Positions 16,731-27,280 are shown, counted from the first letter of the stretch. The stretch is DNA of 64,000 nt from Jannaschia rubra (GCF_001403735.1 NZ_CXPG01000009.1:1-64000), one strand, 5' to 3'. The notes: generated by a model from the letters alone, not told the origin. A program made the numbers and translations.

Positions 16731-17492
16731 ATGGTTGACAGAACCGGAACCCCGCTTGTCGAACTGCGCGACATCTCGATCGCCTTCGGGGGGGTGCAGG
16801 CGGTGGACGGCGTTTCCCTCGACCTCTGGCCGGGCGAGGTGGTGGGCCTGCTGGGCCACAACGGCGCGGGGAAATCCACCCTCATCAAGATCCTCTCGGG
16901 TGCCTACCGCATGGATTCGGGCGAGATCCGCATCGACGGGCAACCCGCCGACATCCGCAGCCCCGCCGACGCCCGGCGCCACAACATCGAGACGATCTAC
17001 CAGACCTTGGCGCTGGCCGACAATCTGGATGCCCCCGCCAACCTGTTCCTCGGCCGCGAACTGACGACCCCGCTGGGGTTCCTCGACGACGCCCGGATGG
17101 AGGCCGAGACGCGCCGGATCATGGCCCGCCTCAACCCCAACTTCCGCAAGATCAAGGACCCGGTCTCGGCGCTTTCCGGCGGTCAGCGGCAGTCGGTCGC
17201 CATCGCCCGCGCGGTCTATTTCAACGCCCGCATTTTGATAATGGACGAACCCACGGCCGCCCTGGGCGTGCATGAGACCAAGATGGTCGCCGACCTGATC
17301 CAGGAGTTGAAGGCGCAGGGTCTCGGCATCTTCCTCATCAGCCACGACACGCGCGAGATGATGGCGCTCTGCGACCGCGTCTCGGTGATGAAGAACGGGC
17401 AACTGGTGGGCACGGAACGGGTCGAGGACGTGACCGAGGACGACATCCTGAGCATGATCATTCTGGGCAAGAACCCCAAGGCGGCGGCATGA
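16731..17492 (+). CDS. xylG: Xylose ABC transporter ATP-binding protein, single-domain type
   Basis: This 253-residue ATPase has one nucleotide-binding domain instead of the two found in E. coli XylG, as is common in alphaproteobacteria. Motifs are Walker [10 protein letters not shown] (near 40-48), signature [14 protein letters not shown], Walker [13 protein letters not shown] and a switch His in [10 protein letters not shown]. It would act as a homodimer on XylH. Its stop overlaps the xylB start by four bases (ATGA at 17489). Confidence 0.9.
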   Translation: MVDRTGTPLVELRDISIAFGGVQAVDGVSLDLWPGEVVGLLGHNGAGKSTLIKILSGAYRMDSGEIRIDGQPADIRSPADARRHNIETIYQTLALADNLDAPANLFLGRELTTPLGFLDDARMEAETRRIMARLNPNFRKIKDPVSALSGGQRQSVAIARAVYFNARILIMDEPTAALGVHETKMVADLIQELKAQGLGIFLISHDTREMMALCDRVSVMKNGQLVGTERVEDVTEDDILSMIILGKNPKAAA

Positions 17493-18925
17493 GCTTCATC
17501 GGCCTCGACCTCGGCACCTCGTCGCTCAAGGCGATCCTGGTGGACGACGGCGACCGCGTGCTGGCCGAACATGCCGAGCCCCTGACGGTGCAGCGCCCCC
17601 ACGACGGCTGGTCCGAACAGGATCCGCAGTCCTGGTGCGACGCGGCGCGCACCGCATTGGCCGCGCTGGCCGCCCGCCACGATTGCGGCGGGTTGCAGGG
17701 GATCGGCCTTGCCGGACACATGCATGGCGCGACGATGGTCGGGGCGGACGACCGGGCGTTGCGGCCCTGCCTTTTGTGGAACGACACCCGCGCGCACGAG
17801 GAGGCGGCGGCGATGGACGCCGACCCCCGGTTCCGCGCCGTGACCGGCAACATCGTCTTTCCGGGCTTCACGGCGCCCAAGGTCGAATGGGTCCGCCGGC
17901 ATGAGCCCGCCGTCTTCGACGCGACGGACAGGATCCTGCTGCCCAAGGACTTCCTGCGCCTGTTCCTGACCGGGGAGCATGTGTCCGAAATGTCGGACGC
18001 CGCCGGAACCGCCTGGCTCGACACGGGCGCGCGGGACTGGTCGGACGACCTTCTGGCGGCCTGCGACCTGACGCGCGACCACATGCCCCGCCTCGTCGAA
18101 GGCTTCGCCATCAGCGGCACGCTCCGCGCCGATCTCGCGCGCGAACTGGGCCTGCCGCAGGTGCCGGTTGCCGGCGGCGCGGGGGACAACGCCGCCGCGG
18201 CCATCGGGGCCGGCGTGGTGCAAAACGGCAGCGCCTTCCTGTCGCTCGGTACCTCCGGCGTTCTGTTTGCGGCGACCGACGGCTATCGTCCCGATCCTGG
18301 GACGGCGGTCCACACCTTCTGCCATGCGCTGCCCGGCACGTGGCATCAGATGGGGGTGATCCTGGCCGCGACCGACGCGCTCGAATGGCTGTCGCGCCTG
18401 ACGGGGCAGTCGGCGGCACATCTGACGGCCGACCTGGGGCCCCTCCGCGCGCCGGGCCGGACGCTGTTCCTTCCCTATCTGGGCGGCGAGCGGACGCCCC
18501 ACAACGACGCCGCCATCCGTGGCCAGTTCCTGCACCTCGACCACGCCACCGATGCCCGCGCCGCCACCCGCGCCGTGCTGGAAGGCGTGGCACATGCCTT
18601 CGCCGACTGCCGCGACGCACTGGCCGCGACGGGCACGACGATCCACAGCGCGCTGGCCATGGGTGGCGGGTCGCGGTCGGACCATTGGCTGCAGGTGCTG
18701 GCCACGACGCTCGGGTTCCCGCTGGACGTGCCGGCGCAGGGCGAATTCGGCGCGGCCCTCGGGGCGGCGCGGCTGGGCCGGATGGCCGCCACCGGCGCGG
18801 GCCCGGAGATCGCCACGCCCCCCGCCATCGCCCGCACGGTCGAGCCCGACGCGGCCTTGGGGCCCGCCTTTGCCGAGGCCCACGCCCGCTACCGCCATGC
18901 CTACGACATCTTGAGGACTCTCTGA
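17489..18925 (+). CDS. xylB: Xylulokinase
   Basis: This 478-residue FGGY-family kinase phosphorylates D-xylulose to xylulose 5-phosphate for the pentose phosphate pathway. The phosphate-1 motif is [19 protein letters not shown] at the N-terminus. The catalytic Asp lies in [16 protein letters not shown] (about 230-246), and the FGGY C-terminal signature region includes [29 protein letters not shown] and LWNDTRA match the sugar-binding strands. It is translationally coupled to xylG and only two bases from xylA. Length is normal for XylB. Confidence 0.95.
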   Translation: MSFIGLDLGTSSLKAILVDDGDRVLAEHAEPLTVQRPHDGWSEQDPQSWCDAARTALAALAARHDCGGLQGIGLAGHMHGATMVGADDRALRPCLLWNDTRAHEEAAAMDADPRFRAVTGNIVFPGFTAPKVEWVRRHEPAVFDATDRILLPKDFLRLFLTGEHVSEMSDAAGTAWLDTGARDWSDDLLAACDLTRDHMPRLVEGFAISGTLRADLARELGLPQVPVAGGAGDNAAAAIGAGVVQNGSAFLSLGTSGVLFAATDGYRPDPGTAVHTFCHALPGTWHQMGVILAATDALEWLSRLTGQSAAHLTADLGPLRAPGRTLFLPYLGGERTPHNDAAIRGQFLHLDHATDARAATRAVLEGVAHAFADCRDALAATGTTIHSALAMGGGSRSDHWLQVLATTLGFPLDVPAQGEFGAALGAARLGRMAATGAGPEIATPPAIARTVEPDAALGPAFAEAHARYRHAYDILRTL

Positions 18926-18927
18926 CC

Positions 18928-20232
18928 ATGACCGATTTCTTCGCGGGCCTCGCCCCCGTCCGCTTCGATCCCGATGCCGCGGACGACCTGTCGTTCCGCC
19001 ACTACGACGCCGACGAAATGGTGATGGGCAAGCGGATGGAGGACCACCTGCGGTTCTCGGCCGCCTGGTGGCACAGCTTCGCCTGGCCCGGCGGCGACCC
19101 CTTCGGCGGTCGGACGTTCGAGCGTCCGTGGTTCCCCGACGCCATGGGCGGCGACACGATGGAGGCCGCGAAGCTCAAGGCCGACGTGGCCTTCGAGATG
19201 TTCGGCCTGCTGGGTCAGCCGTTCTTCTGCTTCCACGATGCCGACATCCGGCCTGAAGGCGACGGTTTTGCCGAAAACACCCGCCGGCTGGAGGAGATGA
19301 CCGATTACATCGGCGGCAAGATGCAGGCGGGCGGCCCGAAGCTCCTCTGGAGCACGGCCAACCTGTTCGGCCATCGCCGCTACATGTCCGGGGCGGCCAC
19401 GAACCCCGACCCGGATGTCTTCGCCTTCGCCGCCGCCACGGTAAAGACCTGCATCGACGCCACGCACCGGCTGGGCGGGCAGAACTACGTCCTCTGGGGC
19501 GGTCGCGAGGGGTACGAGACCCTGCTCAACACCGATCTCGCGCGGGAGCGCGAACAGGCGGGACGGTTCCTGACGATGGCCGTGGACTATGCCCGCAAGA
19601 TCGGCTTCGACGGCACCATCCTGATCGAGCCGAAGCCGCAGGAGCCGACCAAGCACCAGTACGACTACGACGTGGCCACGGTCTACGGCTTCCTCAAGGA
19701 TTTCGGGCTGGAAGGCGAGGTGAAGGTCAACATCGAGCAGGGCCATGCCATCCTCGCCGGCCACAGCTTCGAACATGAGCTGGCGCTGGCAGGCGCGCTT
19801 GGCATCTTCGGCAGCATCGACATGAACCGCAACGACATGCAGTCGGGCTGGGACACCGATCAGTTTCCCGAAAACGTCCCCGAAGTCGCGCGCGCCTATT
19901 ACGAAGTGCTGCGCGCGGGCGGGTTCATCACCGGCGGCACCAATTTCGACGCCAAGCTCAGGCGCCAGTCGCTCGACCCCGTCGACCTGATCGCGGCGCA
20001 TGTCGGCGCCATGGATGTCTGCGCGCGCGGGTTCAAGGCGGCGGCGAAACTGCTGGAGGACGGTGTGCTGGAGACCGCGCGGGTGGAACGCTATGCCGGC
20101 TGGGACGGCTCCGACCTGCTGGGATCGGATCTGGAGACCATCGCGCAGCGGGTGGAACGCGACGGCTTGAACCCCGCCCCCCGCTCCGGCCGGCAGGAGC
20201 GGCTGGAGAACGTCTGGAACCGCTACGTCTGA
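18928..20232 (+). CDS. xylA: Xylose isomerase
   Basis: This 434-residue TIM-barrel enzyme interconverts D-xylose and D-xylulose using two divalent metals. Signature segments are [13 protein letters not shown] (catalytic His near 103), [16 protein letters not shown] (metal Glu), [18 protein letters not shown] and [19 protein letters not shown] (metal Asp/His). It is a class II isomerase with the N-terminal extension seen in E. coli XylA. ATG 18928 follows the xylB stop by two bases. It ends the xyl operon, and the next gene is convergent nine bases away. Confidence 0.97.
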   Translation: MTDFFAGLAPVRFDPDAADDLSFRHYDADEMVMGKRMEDHLRFSAAWWHSFAWPGGDPFGGRTFERPWFPDAMGGDTMEAAKLKADVAFEMFGLLGQPFFCFHDADIRPEGDGFAENTRRLEEMTDYIGGKMQAGGPKLLWSTANLFGHRRYMSGAATNPDPDVFAFAAATVKTCIDATHRLGGQNYVLWGGREGYETLLNTDLAREREQAGRFLTMAVDYARKIGFDGTILIEPKPQEPTKHQYDYDVATVYGFLKDFGLEGEVKVNIEQGHAILAGHSFEHELALAGALGIFGSIDMNRNDMQSGWDTDQFPENVPEVARAYYEVLRAGGFITGGTNFDAKLRRQSLDPVDLIAAHVGAMDVCARGFKAAAKLLEDGVLETARVERYAGWDGSDLLGSDLETIAQRVERDGLNPAPRSGRQERLENVWNRYV

Positions 20233-20240
20233 CCGAGGCG

Positions 20241-21416
20241 TCAGATCACCGCAAGTTCAGGAAAGGGTTGCCCGGCCAGCAGGCGGTCCACGCCGAAAGG
20301 CGCCATATCGAGGGTGACATACCCCCCGTGGACGATGCGTTCGGCCAGACCCCGCCCCATCGCGGGGGACTGCTGAAGCCCGTGGCCCGAAAAGCCGTTC
20401 ATGAACATGAAGCCGGGCAGGTCGGGGTGCGGCCCCAGCACGGCGTTGGCATCGAAGACGTTGAGGTCGTAGTGCCCCACCCAGGACCGCTTGATCCGGA
20501 TCTCCTCGAAGGCGGGGATGCGGGTGGCGAGCAGGGGCCAGACGTGCTCCTCCCAGATCGACCAGTCGCCCGCGAAATCGTCCGGGTCCACCGCCGGGTC
20601 ATGATCGGGCGTGGCCCCCGCCATGTAGGCCGCGCCGTCCGACCGTACATGGATGCCCGAAGGGTCGATGGTCAGCGGCAGGTCGCGGTCGAGAGGCCGC
20701 GCCGCCTCGAACACCCAAGTGTAGCGCTTGCGGGGCTCCACCGGCAGGTCGAGCCCCGCCATCCGCGCCACCTGCGCGCCCCGCGTCCCGGCTGCGTTGA
20801 CCACGATGTCGGCGGGCAGGCGCGTGCCGTCCGCGAGCGTCACGCCCGACACCCGCCCGCAGCCCGCGTCGATGCCCGTTACCTCGCCCGCGACGTAGCC
20901 CACCCCCCGCTCCCGCGCGATGCGCCGCCACCATTCGAACATCGTGGTCCCGTCGAAGTAGCCCTCGTCCCGCGTCCCGTGCGACCCGAGAATCACGCCG
21001 TCGAGGTCATAGAACGGCCAGGCGCGCGCGATCTCCTCCGGTGTCATCAGGCGGGTGCCTGCCCCCGCGGCGACCTGCACCGCGTGGGCGCGCGTCAGGC
21101 GGTCGGCCTCCGCCGCGTCGCCCGCCAGATAGAGGTATCCGAAGGGATGGAAGTGGATCGGCGGCACGCGGTCGTCGGCCATGTGCATCTGGAAGGCCCG
21201 CAGGTATTCGACTCCGAACCGGCTGATGGCGACGTTGAGCGGGTTGCCGAACTGCTGCCGGATGCAACTGTTGGAAAACGCCGTTCCGCAGGCGGCATAG
21301 GTCGGGTCGCGCTCGACCACGGTGATGTCACGGGGCGCATGCCCCAGCTCGGTCAGCCACCACGCCAGCGACGACCCCATCATCGCCCCGCCCACGATCA
21401 CAACCCTGTCCGCCAT
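20241..21416 (-). CDS. FAD-dependent amino-acid/glycine oxidase-type oxidoreductase
   Basis: This 391-residue DAO-family flavoprotein is close to FOXRED1/sarcosine oxidase subunit beta. ATG 21416 is chosen because GGGGAGGA precedes it and the dinucleotide-binding motif VVIVGGAMMGSSLAW then lies at the N-terminus. Other marks are CGTAFSNSCIRQQFG near the flavin, VVNAAGTRGAQVA, and the C-terminal GFMFMNGFSGHGLQQSPA that closes the FAD site. It should oxidise a secondary amine or amino acid, releasing peroxide or passing electrons onward. It stands alone, divergent from an exporter, and the substrate is not evident. Confidence 0.82.
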   Translation of the reverse strand: MADRVVIVGGAMMGSSLAWWLTELGHAPRDITVVERDPTYAACGTAFSNSCIRQQFGNPLNVAISRFGVEYLRAFQMHMADDRVPPIHFHPFGYLYLAGDAAEADRLTRAHAVQVAAGAGTRLMTPEEIARAWPFYDLDGVILGSHGTRDEGYFDGTTMFEWWRRIARERGVGYVAGEVTGIDAGCGRVSGVTLADGTRLPADIVVNAAGTRGAQVARMAGLDLPVEPRKRYTWVFEAARPLDRDLPLTIDPSGIHVRSDGAAYMAGATPDHDPAVDPDDFAGDWSIWEEHVWPLLATRIPAFEEIRIKRSWVGHYDLNVFDANAVLGPHPDLPGFMFMNGFSGHGLQQSPAMGRGLAERIVHGGYVTLDMAPFGVDRLLAGQPFPELAVI

Positions 21417-21481
21417 GGCGCGTCCTCCCCGTGACCACGCTACCGCTTGCGGCCGCCCATGCAAGACGGCACGAAGGCGCC

Positions 21482-22366
21482 ATGACGCGAAATGCCGCCA
21501 CGCTCGCGGGGTTCGGGGCCGTGGTGCTCTGGTCCACGCTGGCCCTCTTCACCACGCTCTCGGGCGAGGTGCCGCCGTTGCAGCTTCTGGCGATGTGCTT
21601 CGCCATCGGCGGCATGCTGGGGCTGGTCGCGGGTGTGTCGCGTCGGGGTTGGCGGGCGGTGCGGGATGCCGGGCGGCAGCCCTGGCCGGTCTGGGTGCTG
21701 GGGGTGGGCGGGCTGTTCGGCTATCACCTTCTCTACGTTCTGGCGCTGCGCGCGGCACCGCCGGTGCAGGCGAGCCTCATCGCCTATCTTTGGCCCCTGC
21801 TGATCGTTCTGTTCGCCAGCCTGTCGACCGGCGACGGCCTGCGCGCGCACCACCTTGCCGGTGCGTTCCTCGGGTTCGCGGGAGCGGCGCTGATCGTGAC
21901 GGGCGGCCGGGGCGTCGCGCTGTCGGCGGATCATGCTGCGGGCTATGCGCTGGCGCTGGTGGCGGCGGTCGTCTGGGCGGGCTACTCGGTGCTGTCCCGC
22001 CGGGTCGCCTCGGTCCCCACCGACGTGGTGACGGGGTTCTGCCTTGCGGCGGCCGTGCTGTCGGCTGTGGCGCATCTGGCGCTGGAGCGGACGGTCGCGC
22101 CGCAGGGCGTGGAATGGCTGGCGATCCTGGGGCTGGGGGTCGGGCCGCTGGGCCTCGCGTTCTTTCTCTGGGACATCGGCGTCAAGCGCGGCGACCTGCC
22201 GGTGCTGGGCGCTGCCAGCTATGCCGCGCCGCTCCTCTCGACGCTGGTGCTGGTCGCGGCGGGGCAGGCGCAAGCGACCTGGGCGCTGGGGCTGGCCTGC
22301 CTTCTGATCACCGGGGGCGCGGCACTGGCGGCGCGCGACATGCTGCGGCGACAGGCGGCAGCCTAG
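21482..22366 (+). CDS. EamA/DMT-family exporter (YddG-like)
   Basis: This 294-residue protein has ten transmembrane helices and two EamA repeats. ATG 21482 begins right before the first helix (LAGFGAVVLWSTLALFTTL) and follows GAAGG. The segment APPVQASLIAYLWPLLIVLF matches the amino-acid exporter subgroup of YddG/RhaT type. It lies divergent from the FAD oxidoreductase with 65 bases between, which allows shared regulation. Its stop overlaps the convergent ABC ATPase stop in the shared tetranucleotide CTAG (22363-22366). Confidence 0.82.
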   Translation: MTRNAATLAGFGAVVLWSTLALFTTLSGEVPPLQLLAMCFAIGGMLGLVAGVSRRGWRAVRDAGRQPWPVWVLGVGGLFGYHLLYVLALRAAPPVQASLIAYLWPLLIVLFASLSTGDGLRAHHLAGAFLGFAGAALIVTGGRGVALSADHAAGYALALVAAVVWAGYSVLSRRVASVPTDVVTGFCLAAAVLSAVAHLALERTVAPQGVEWLAILGLGVGPLGLAFFLWDIGVKRGDLPVLGAASYAAPLLSTLVLVAAGQAQATWALGLACLLITGGAALAARDMLRRQAAA

Positions 22367-23301
22367 GCCGCGGGGGCCTTGTGGGTCAGCGAAACGAAGA
22401 CGTCCTCGAGGTCCGGCTCCTCCGTCCGCACGTCGCGGATGGTGACGCCCGCCTGCTGAACCGCGGCCAGCAGGTCGCCCGCCGTGATCATGCTCCGGCC
22501 ATAGTGGAAGGCCAGCGCACCGTCCGGCCGCCGCTCCATCTCGACACCTTCAGGCAGGGCAAGGGGGCCGGGGTCGACGTCGGACACGATCACCAGCGTC
22601 TTGGCGTCCAGCCGGTCGAGCAGGTTGGCCGTGCGGTCCCGCACGATCAACTCGCCGTCGCCGATGATGACGATCTCGTCGCACATCTCCTGCGCTTCCT
22701 CGAGGTAGTGTGTGGTCAGGATGATCGTCATTCCCCGCTCCTCGTTCAGGCGGCGGACGTTGCGCCACAGCATCTGCCGCAACTCGATGTCGACGCCCGC
22801 CGTCGGCTCGTCCAGCACCAGCACCTGCGGATGATGCACCAGTGCCTTGGCCAGGAGCAGGCGGCGGCGCATCCCCCCCGACAGGGTGCGCGCATAGGCG
22901 TCGGCCTTGTCGGCGAGCCCCACGAGATCGAGGATCTCCATCGTCCGCCGGTCGCGCCGAGGCACGCCGTAGAGCCCGGCCTGAACCTCCAGCGCATCCT
23001 TGGGCGAAAAGAACGGGTCGAGGTTCAATTCCTGCGGCATGACGCCGATGGCGGCGCGGGCCTGCCGGGGGTTCACGTCCTGATCGAAACCCCAGATGCG
23101 GACCTTGCCGGCGGTCTTGCGGACGAGCCCTGCCATGATGTTGATCGTGGTGGATTTTCCCGCGCCGTTCGGCCCCAGCAGGCCGAAGATGCTGCCCGTG
23201 GGGATCGTCAGGTCGAGGTTCTTCAGCGCCTCTTTCGCGGGGGTCCGCCGGTCGCCGGCGTAAACCTTGCGAAGGCCGGTGATCTCGATGGCGTCGGACA
23301 T
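22363..23301 (-). CDS. ABC transporter ATP-binding protein (YadG/DrrA-like), orphan
   Basis: This 312-residue ABC-2-type export ATPase has Walker A GPNGAGKST, Q-loop in VMPQELNLD, signature LSGGMRRRLLLAKAL, Walker B VLVLDEPTAGVD and switch His in ILTTHYLEEAQEM. The roughly 80-residue C-terminal extension typical of the YadG/CcmA-like group is present. ATG 23301 starts the conserved MSDAIEITGLRKVY. The usual membrane partner (YadH-like permease) is not next to it on either side, so the partner must be encoded elsewhere. A 9-base inverted repeat lies upstream. Confidence 0.88.
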   Translation of the reverse strand: MSDAIEITGLRKVYAGDRRTPAKEALKNLDLTIPTGSIFGLLGPNGAGKSTTINIMAGLVRKTAGKVRIWGFDQDVNPRQARAAIGVMPQELNLDPFFSPKDALEVQAGLYGVPRRDRRTMEILDLVGLADKADAYARTLSGGMRRRLLLAKALVHHPQVLVLDEPTAGVDIELRQMLWRNVRRLNEERGMTIILTTHYLEEAQEMCDEIVIIGDGELIVRDRTANLLDRLDAKTLVIVSDVDPGPLALPEGVEMERRPDGALAFHYGRSMITAGDLLAAVQQAGVTIRDVRTEEPDLEDVFVSLTHKAPAA

Positions 23302-23355
23302 GTTGCCCCTCCGGGTGTTGCGCGTGCCCCGGTCGCTGTCGCATAAGGCCGGGAC

Positions 23356-23379
23356 GCCTTCACCTATGCCGGTGAAGGC
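23356..23379. promoter_or_regulatory. Inverted repeat upstream of the orphan ABC ATPase
   Basis: GCCTTCACC (23356-23364) and GGTGAAGGC (23371-23379) form perfect 9-base arms around a 6-base spacer. It lies in the 120-base divergent gap before the zinc-finger gene. It could be an operator or a 5'-UTR hairpin. Confidence 0.4.
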
Positions 23380-23421
23380 CCTGCGACAACCCAAGGCCAT
23401 TGACCCCCGGGAGCCTTCGTC

Positions 23422-23628
23422 ATGACCACAGGAACCCCCCGTTATCCCAGTCGACAGCACGACCTGCCCCCGCCCGAGACCGAGGTGGTGCACAGCCTTC
23501 GCGTGGCCTGCGACGGCAACGGGGCGGGCGGCCACCCCCGCGTCTGGCTGGCCATCGACCCCCAGCAGGGCTGGGTCGACTGCGGCTACTGCGACAAGCG
23601 GTTCGTGCTGGAAGGCGATGGCCACTGA
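23422..23628 (+). CDS. Small zinc-finger protein (NDUFS6/CHCC family)
   Basis: This 68-residue protein corresponds to the bacterial counterpart of the mitochondrial complex I accessory subunit NDUFS6. The zinc ligands follow the family pattern: a Cys in RVACDG, a His in [10 protein letters not shown] and CGYCDKRF near the C-terminus. Family knowledge in alphaproteobacteria ties it to complex I assembly or stability. It is monocistronic, divergent from the ABC ATPase. Length is typical. Confidence 0.88.
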   Translation: MTTGTPRYPSRQHDLPPPETEVVHSLRVACDGNGAGGHPRVWLAIDPQQGWVDCGYCDKRFVLEGDGH

Positions 23629-23701
23629 CGACGGCGCCTTACGTCACGGCCTGCCGCTTTCGTGAGTGGAACCGGGCGCGGGCCCTGTTAGATGTATTTG
23701 C

Positions 23702-24382
23702 ATGATCGCGCCCGACACCCCCCTTGGCACTTCCTCCGAGCCCGCCCGCCCCTATGACCGGGCGGAGCTCGTCAGCGATGCCGTGGTCCACCTCGCGGGA
23801 TTGATCCTGGCGCTCGCGGCGGTGCCGGTTCTCATCACGCTGACGGCGACGTTGCGGGGCGATCTGCCGGCGATCGCCGGCGTGTCGATCTATGGCGCCA
23901 CCCTGATCGCCATGTTGTCCGCCTCGCTGGCCTACAACCACATTTCGAACCCGGCCTGGTCGGACCGGCTGCGACGGCTCGACATGGCGGCGATCTACCT
24001 CAAGATCGCGGGCACCGTGACGCCCTTCGTGCTGCTCTCGGGCACCGGGACGACGTTTCTTGCCGCGATGTGGACCGCTGCCGTCGTGGCGACGGCCACG
24101 GCCTTCCTGCGGCGGCGTCGGTCGACGGGGCTGTCGGTGGGTATTGGCCTCGCGATGGGCTGGGCCGTGTTGCTGGGCGGGGGCGAGGTGGTTGCGACGA
24201 CCTCCTGGCCCGTCTTCGCGCTGATGCTCGCCGGCGGCATCCTCTATTCGCTGGGCACGCCGTTCCTCGTGCTGGGGAACATGCGGTTCCACAACGCGAT
24301 CTGGCATGGCTTCGTCGTCGCGGCCTCGGTCACCTTCTTCGTTGCCGTCACCTGGCACATGGTCGGCACGCGCCTCGTCTGA
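23702..24382 (+). CDS. Haemolysin III/PAQR-family membrane protein
   Basis: This 226-residue protein has seven predicted membrane helices. It carries the HlyIII/PAQR marks: a Glu-containing N-terminal motif (AELVSDAVVHLAG), SASLAYNHI with the first His/Asp region, and the C-terminal HNAIWHGFVVAASV with the metal-binding His residues. ATG 23702 is chosen over an upstream frame extension that lacks conservation. Despite the name, most members act in membrane homeostasis. It is followed 72 bases later by polA. Confidence 0.87.
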   Translation: MIAPDTPLGTSSEPARPYDRAELVSDAVVHLAGLILALAAVPVLITLTATLRGDLPAIAGVSIYGATLIAMLSASLAYNHISNPAWSDRLRRLDMAAIYLKIAGTVTPFVLLSGTGTTFLAAMWTAAVVATATAFLRRRRSTGLSVGIGLAMGWAVLLGGGEVVATTSWPVFALMLAGGILYSLGTPFLVLGNMRFHNAIWHGFVVAASVTFFVAVTWHMVGTRLV

Positions 24383-24454
24383 CCCGGCGGCGGTGTGGCG
24401 GCGCGCGCGGGTTCGTGGCATGACGGCGGCGACACGGGCGACAAGGGGCGCGAC

Positions 24455-27247
24455 ATGACCTTCGGCAAGGGCCACCACCTGCATCTGATCGACGGCTCGG
24501 CCTATATCTTCCGCGCCTTCCATGCGCTGCCGCCGCTGGCGCGCAAGTCCGACGGCCTGCCTATCGGGGCGGTGGCGGGGTTCTGCAACATGATCGACCG
24601 CTACGTCGTGGAAAACACGGGCCCGGATGCCGCGACCCATGTTGCAGTGATCTTCGACAAGGGGTCGCACACCTTCCGCAACGACATGTACGACCTCTAC
24701 AAGGCCAACCGATCCGAGATGCCCGAGGACCTGCGCCCGCAGATCCCGCTGACACGCGAGGCGACGATGGCCTTCAACATCGCCTGCGAGGAGATGGAGG
24801 GATGGGAGGCCGACGACATCATCGCGACCCTGTCGTGCCGCGCGCGCGAGGCGGGGGGCCGCGTCACCATCATCTCATCCGACAAGGATCTCATGCAACT
24901 GGTCGGCGGGGGCGTCGAGATGCTCGACCCGATGAAGAACCGACGGATAGATGCCGAGGGCGTGTTCGAGAAGTTCGGCGTGGCCCCCGAGCGTGTCGTC
25001 GACGTGCAGGCGCTGGCCGGGGATTCCGTCGACAACGTACCCGGCGCGCCCGGCATCGGCATCAAGACGGCGGCGCAGCTGATCGGAGAATACGGCTCGC
25101 TCGACGCGCTGCTGGAGCGGGCGGAGGAAATCAAGCAGCCGAAGCGCCGCCAGACCCTGATCGAGCACCGCGAACAGATCGAACTCTCCCGCAGGCTCGT
25201 CCAGCTCGACTGCGACAGTCCGCTGACCTTCGGCCTCGACGACCTGGAGATCCGCGATCCCGATCCCGAGAAGCTGCTCGATTTCCTCAACCGGATGGAG
25301 TTCCGCACCCTGACGCGCCGCATCGCCGAGCGTTTCGGCAAGGAACCCCCCGCGGTCATCGAGGCGGCCACAGCGCCCGTCCCCGACGCACCGGAGGAGG
25401 CGCCCATCGATCACGACGCCTATGAGGTCGTGCGCGACGAGGCGGCGCTTCAGGTCTGGCTCGACCGGATCGCGCGGGCGGGCGCGGTGGCCGTGGACAC
25501 CGAGACGACCTCGCTCGACGAGATGCGGGCGGAACTGGTGGGCATCAGCCTCGCCACGGAACCGGGCGTCGCCTGCTATGTGCCGCTGGCCCACCGCACC
25601 GGCGGCGGCGACCTGTTCGACGGCGAGGCGCAACTGGCGCCTGGCCAGATGGACAAGGCCCACGCGCTGGAAATGCTGGCACCGATGCTGGGGGATGCAA
25701 GCATCCTCAAGATCGGACAGAACATGAAATACGATTTCAAGATCTTCGCCCGCGAAGGCGTCACGGTGGCGCCCATCGACGACACCATGCTGCTGTCCTA
25801 TGCCCAGCACGCAGGCCTGCACGGGCACGGCATGGACACGTTGGCCGACCGTTATCTCAACCACCAGTGCATCCCGATCAAGACGCTGATCGGGACGGGC
25901 AAGTCGCAGGTCACCTTCGATCGGGTCGAAATCGACCGGGCCGCCCCCTATGCGGCCGAGGATGCCGACGTCACCCTGAGGCTCTGGCGCCTGCTCAAGC
26001 CCCGCCTTCATGCGGCAAGGGTCACTAAGGTCTACGAGACGCTGGAACGGCCGCTGGTTCCCGTACTGGCGCGGATGGAAATGGCGGGCATCCGCGTCGA
26101 CCGTCAGGTGCTGTCGCGCATGTCCGGCGCCTTCGCGCAGAAGATGGCCGGGTTGGAGGAGGAGATCCACGAGAAAGCCGGCCGGTCCTTCAACGTCGGC
26201 AGCCCCAAGCAGTTGGGCGAGATCCTGTTCGACGAACTGCGTCTGGAGGGAGGCAAGAAGGGCAAGACCGGCGCGTACGGCACCGGCGCCGACGTGCTGG
26301 AGGATCTGGCGACCGAACACGAACTGCCGCGCCTGATCCTCGACTGGCGGCAACTGTCCAAGCTGAAATCGACCTATACCGACAGCCTTCAGGAACACAT
26401 CAACCCCGACACGGGCCGCGTCCACACCTCCTATTCCATTGCTGGGGCGAACACCGGGCGGCTCGCCTCTACCGACCCGAACCTGCAGAACATCCCCGTG
26501 CGGACCGAGGAAGGCCGCCGCATCCGCGAGGCTTTCGTCGCCCCCGAGGGGCGGGTGCTGGTGTCGCTGGACTATAGCCAGATCGAGCTTCGCATCCTGG
26601 CCCATATCGCGGGGATCGATGCGCTCAAGAAGGCCTTCGCCGAAGGGCAGGACATCCACGCCATCACCGCCAGCCAGATGTTCGGCGTGCCCCTCGACGC
26701 GATGACGCCCGAGGTGCGCCGGCAGGCCAAGGCGATCAACTTCGGGGTGATCTACGGCATCTCGGGCTTCGGCCTTGCCCGAAACCTGCGCATCCCGCGC
26801 GACGAGGCGCAGGCCTTCATCGACACCTATTTCGAACGCTTCCCCGGCATCCGCGCCTATATGGATGACACGGTGAAATTCGCGCGCGAGCATGGCCGGG
26901 TCGAGACGCTGTTCGGCCGCCGCATCCACACGCCCGAGATCAACGCCAAGGGTCCCGGCGCCGGCTTCGCCCGCCGCGCCGCGATCAACGCGCCGATCCA
27001 GGGCACCGCCGCCGACGCCATCCGCCGCGCCATGGTGCGGATGGAAGACGCCATCGACGGGCTGGATGCCACGATGCTGCTGCAGGTCCACGACGAACTC
27101 CTCTTCGAGGTGGCCGAGGGCGACGCCGAGGTGCTGATCGCCCGCGCGCGCGAGGTGATGGAGGGGGCGAACATGCCGGTCGTGCCCCTGTCCGTCCCGC
27201 TGACGGTCGAAGCGGGACAGGGCGCGAACTGGGCTGCGGCGCATTGA
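24455..27247 (+). CDS. polA: DNA polymerase I
   Basis: This 930-residue enzyme carries all three activities. Residues 1-290 are the 5'-3' nuclease (LIDGSAYIFRAFHALPP, EADDIIATL, SSDKDLMQLV, GDSVDNVPGAPGIG). About 320-530 is the 3'-5' exonuclease, with catalytic acids intact in VDTETTSLDEM, NMKYDFKIF and YAAEDADVT, so proofreading is expected. The rest is the polymerase, with DYSQIELRILAHIAG (motif A), RRQAKAINFGVIYGISGFG (motif B) and LLQVHDELLFEV (motif C). ATG 24455 follows AAGGGG. It acts in Okazaki fragment maturation and repair. Confidence 0.98.
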   Translation: MTFGKGHHLHLIDGSAYIFRAFHALPPLARKSDGLPIGAVAGFCNMIDRYVVENTGPDAATHVAVIFDKGSHTFRNDMYDLYKANRSEMPEDLRPQIPLTREATMAFNIACEEMEGWEADDIIATLSCRAREAGGRVTIISSDKDLMQLVGGGVEMLDPMKNRRIDAEGVFEKFGVAPERVVDVQALAGDSVDNVPGAPGIGIKTAAQLIGEYGSLDALLERAEEIKQPKRRQTLIEHREQIELSRRLVQLDCDSPLTFGLDDLEIRDPDPEKLLDFLNRMEFRTLTRRIAERFGKEPPAVIEAATAPVPDAPEEAPIDHDAYEVVRDEAALQVWLDRIARAGAVAVDTETTSLDEMRAELVGISLATEPGVACYVPLAHRTGGGDLFDGEAQLAPGQMDKAHALEMLAPMLGDASILKIGQNMKYDFKIFAREGVTVAPIDDTMLLSYAQHAGLHGHGMDTLADRYLNHQCIPIKTLIGTGKSQVTFDRVEIDRAAPYAAEDADVTLRLWRLLKPRLHAARVTKVYETLERPLVPVLARMEMAGIRVDRQVLSRMSGAFAQKMAGLEEEIHEKAGRSFNVGSPKQLGEILFDELRLEGGKKGKTGAYGTGADVLEDLATEHELPRLILDWRQLSKLKSTYTDSLQEHINPDTGRVHTSYSIAGANTGRLASTDPNLQNIPVRTEEGRRIREAFVAPEGRVLVSLDYSQIELRILAHIAGIDALKKAFAEGQDIHAITASQMFGVPLDAMTPEVRRQAKAINFGVIYGISGFGLARNLRIPRDEAQAFIDTYFERFPGIRAYMDDTVKFAREHGRVETLFGRRIHTPEINAKGPGAGFARRAAINAPIQGTAADAIRRAMVRMEDAIDGLDATMLLQVHDELLFEVAEGDAEVLIARAREVMEGANMPVVPLSVPLTVEAGQGANWAAAH

Positions 27248-27280
27248 CGGGAACGGCCAGCACAAGGAACGGGAAACTGA

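Noticed and set aside
15285-17402. A 705-codon minus-strand frame across xylH and xylG
   Set aside because: XylH and XylG are certain from motifs and operon context. The antisense frame has no domain.
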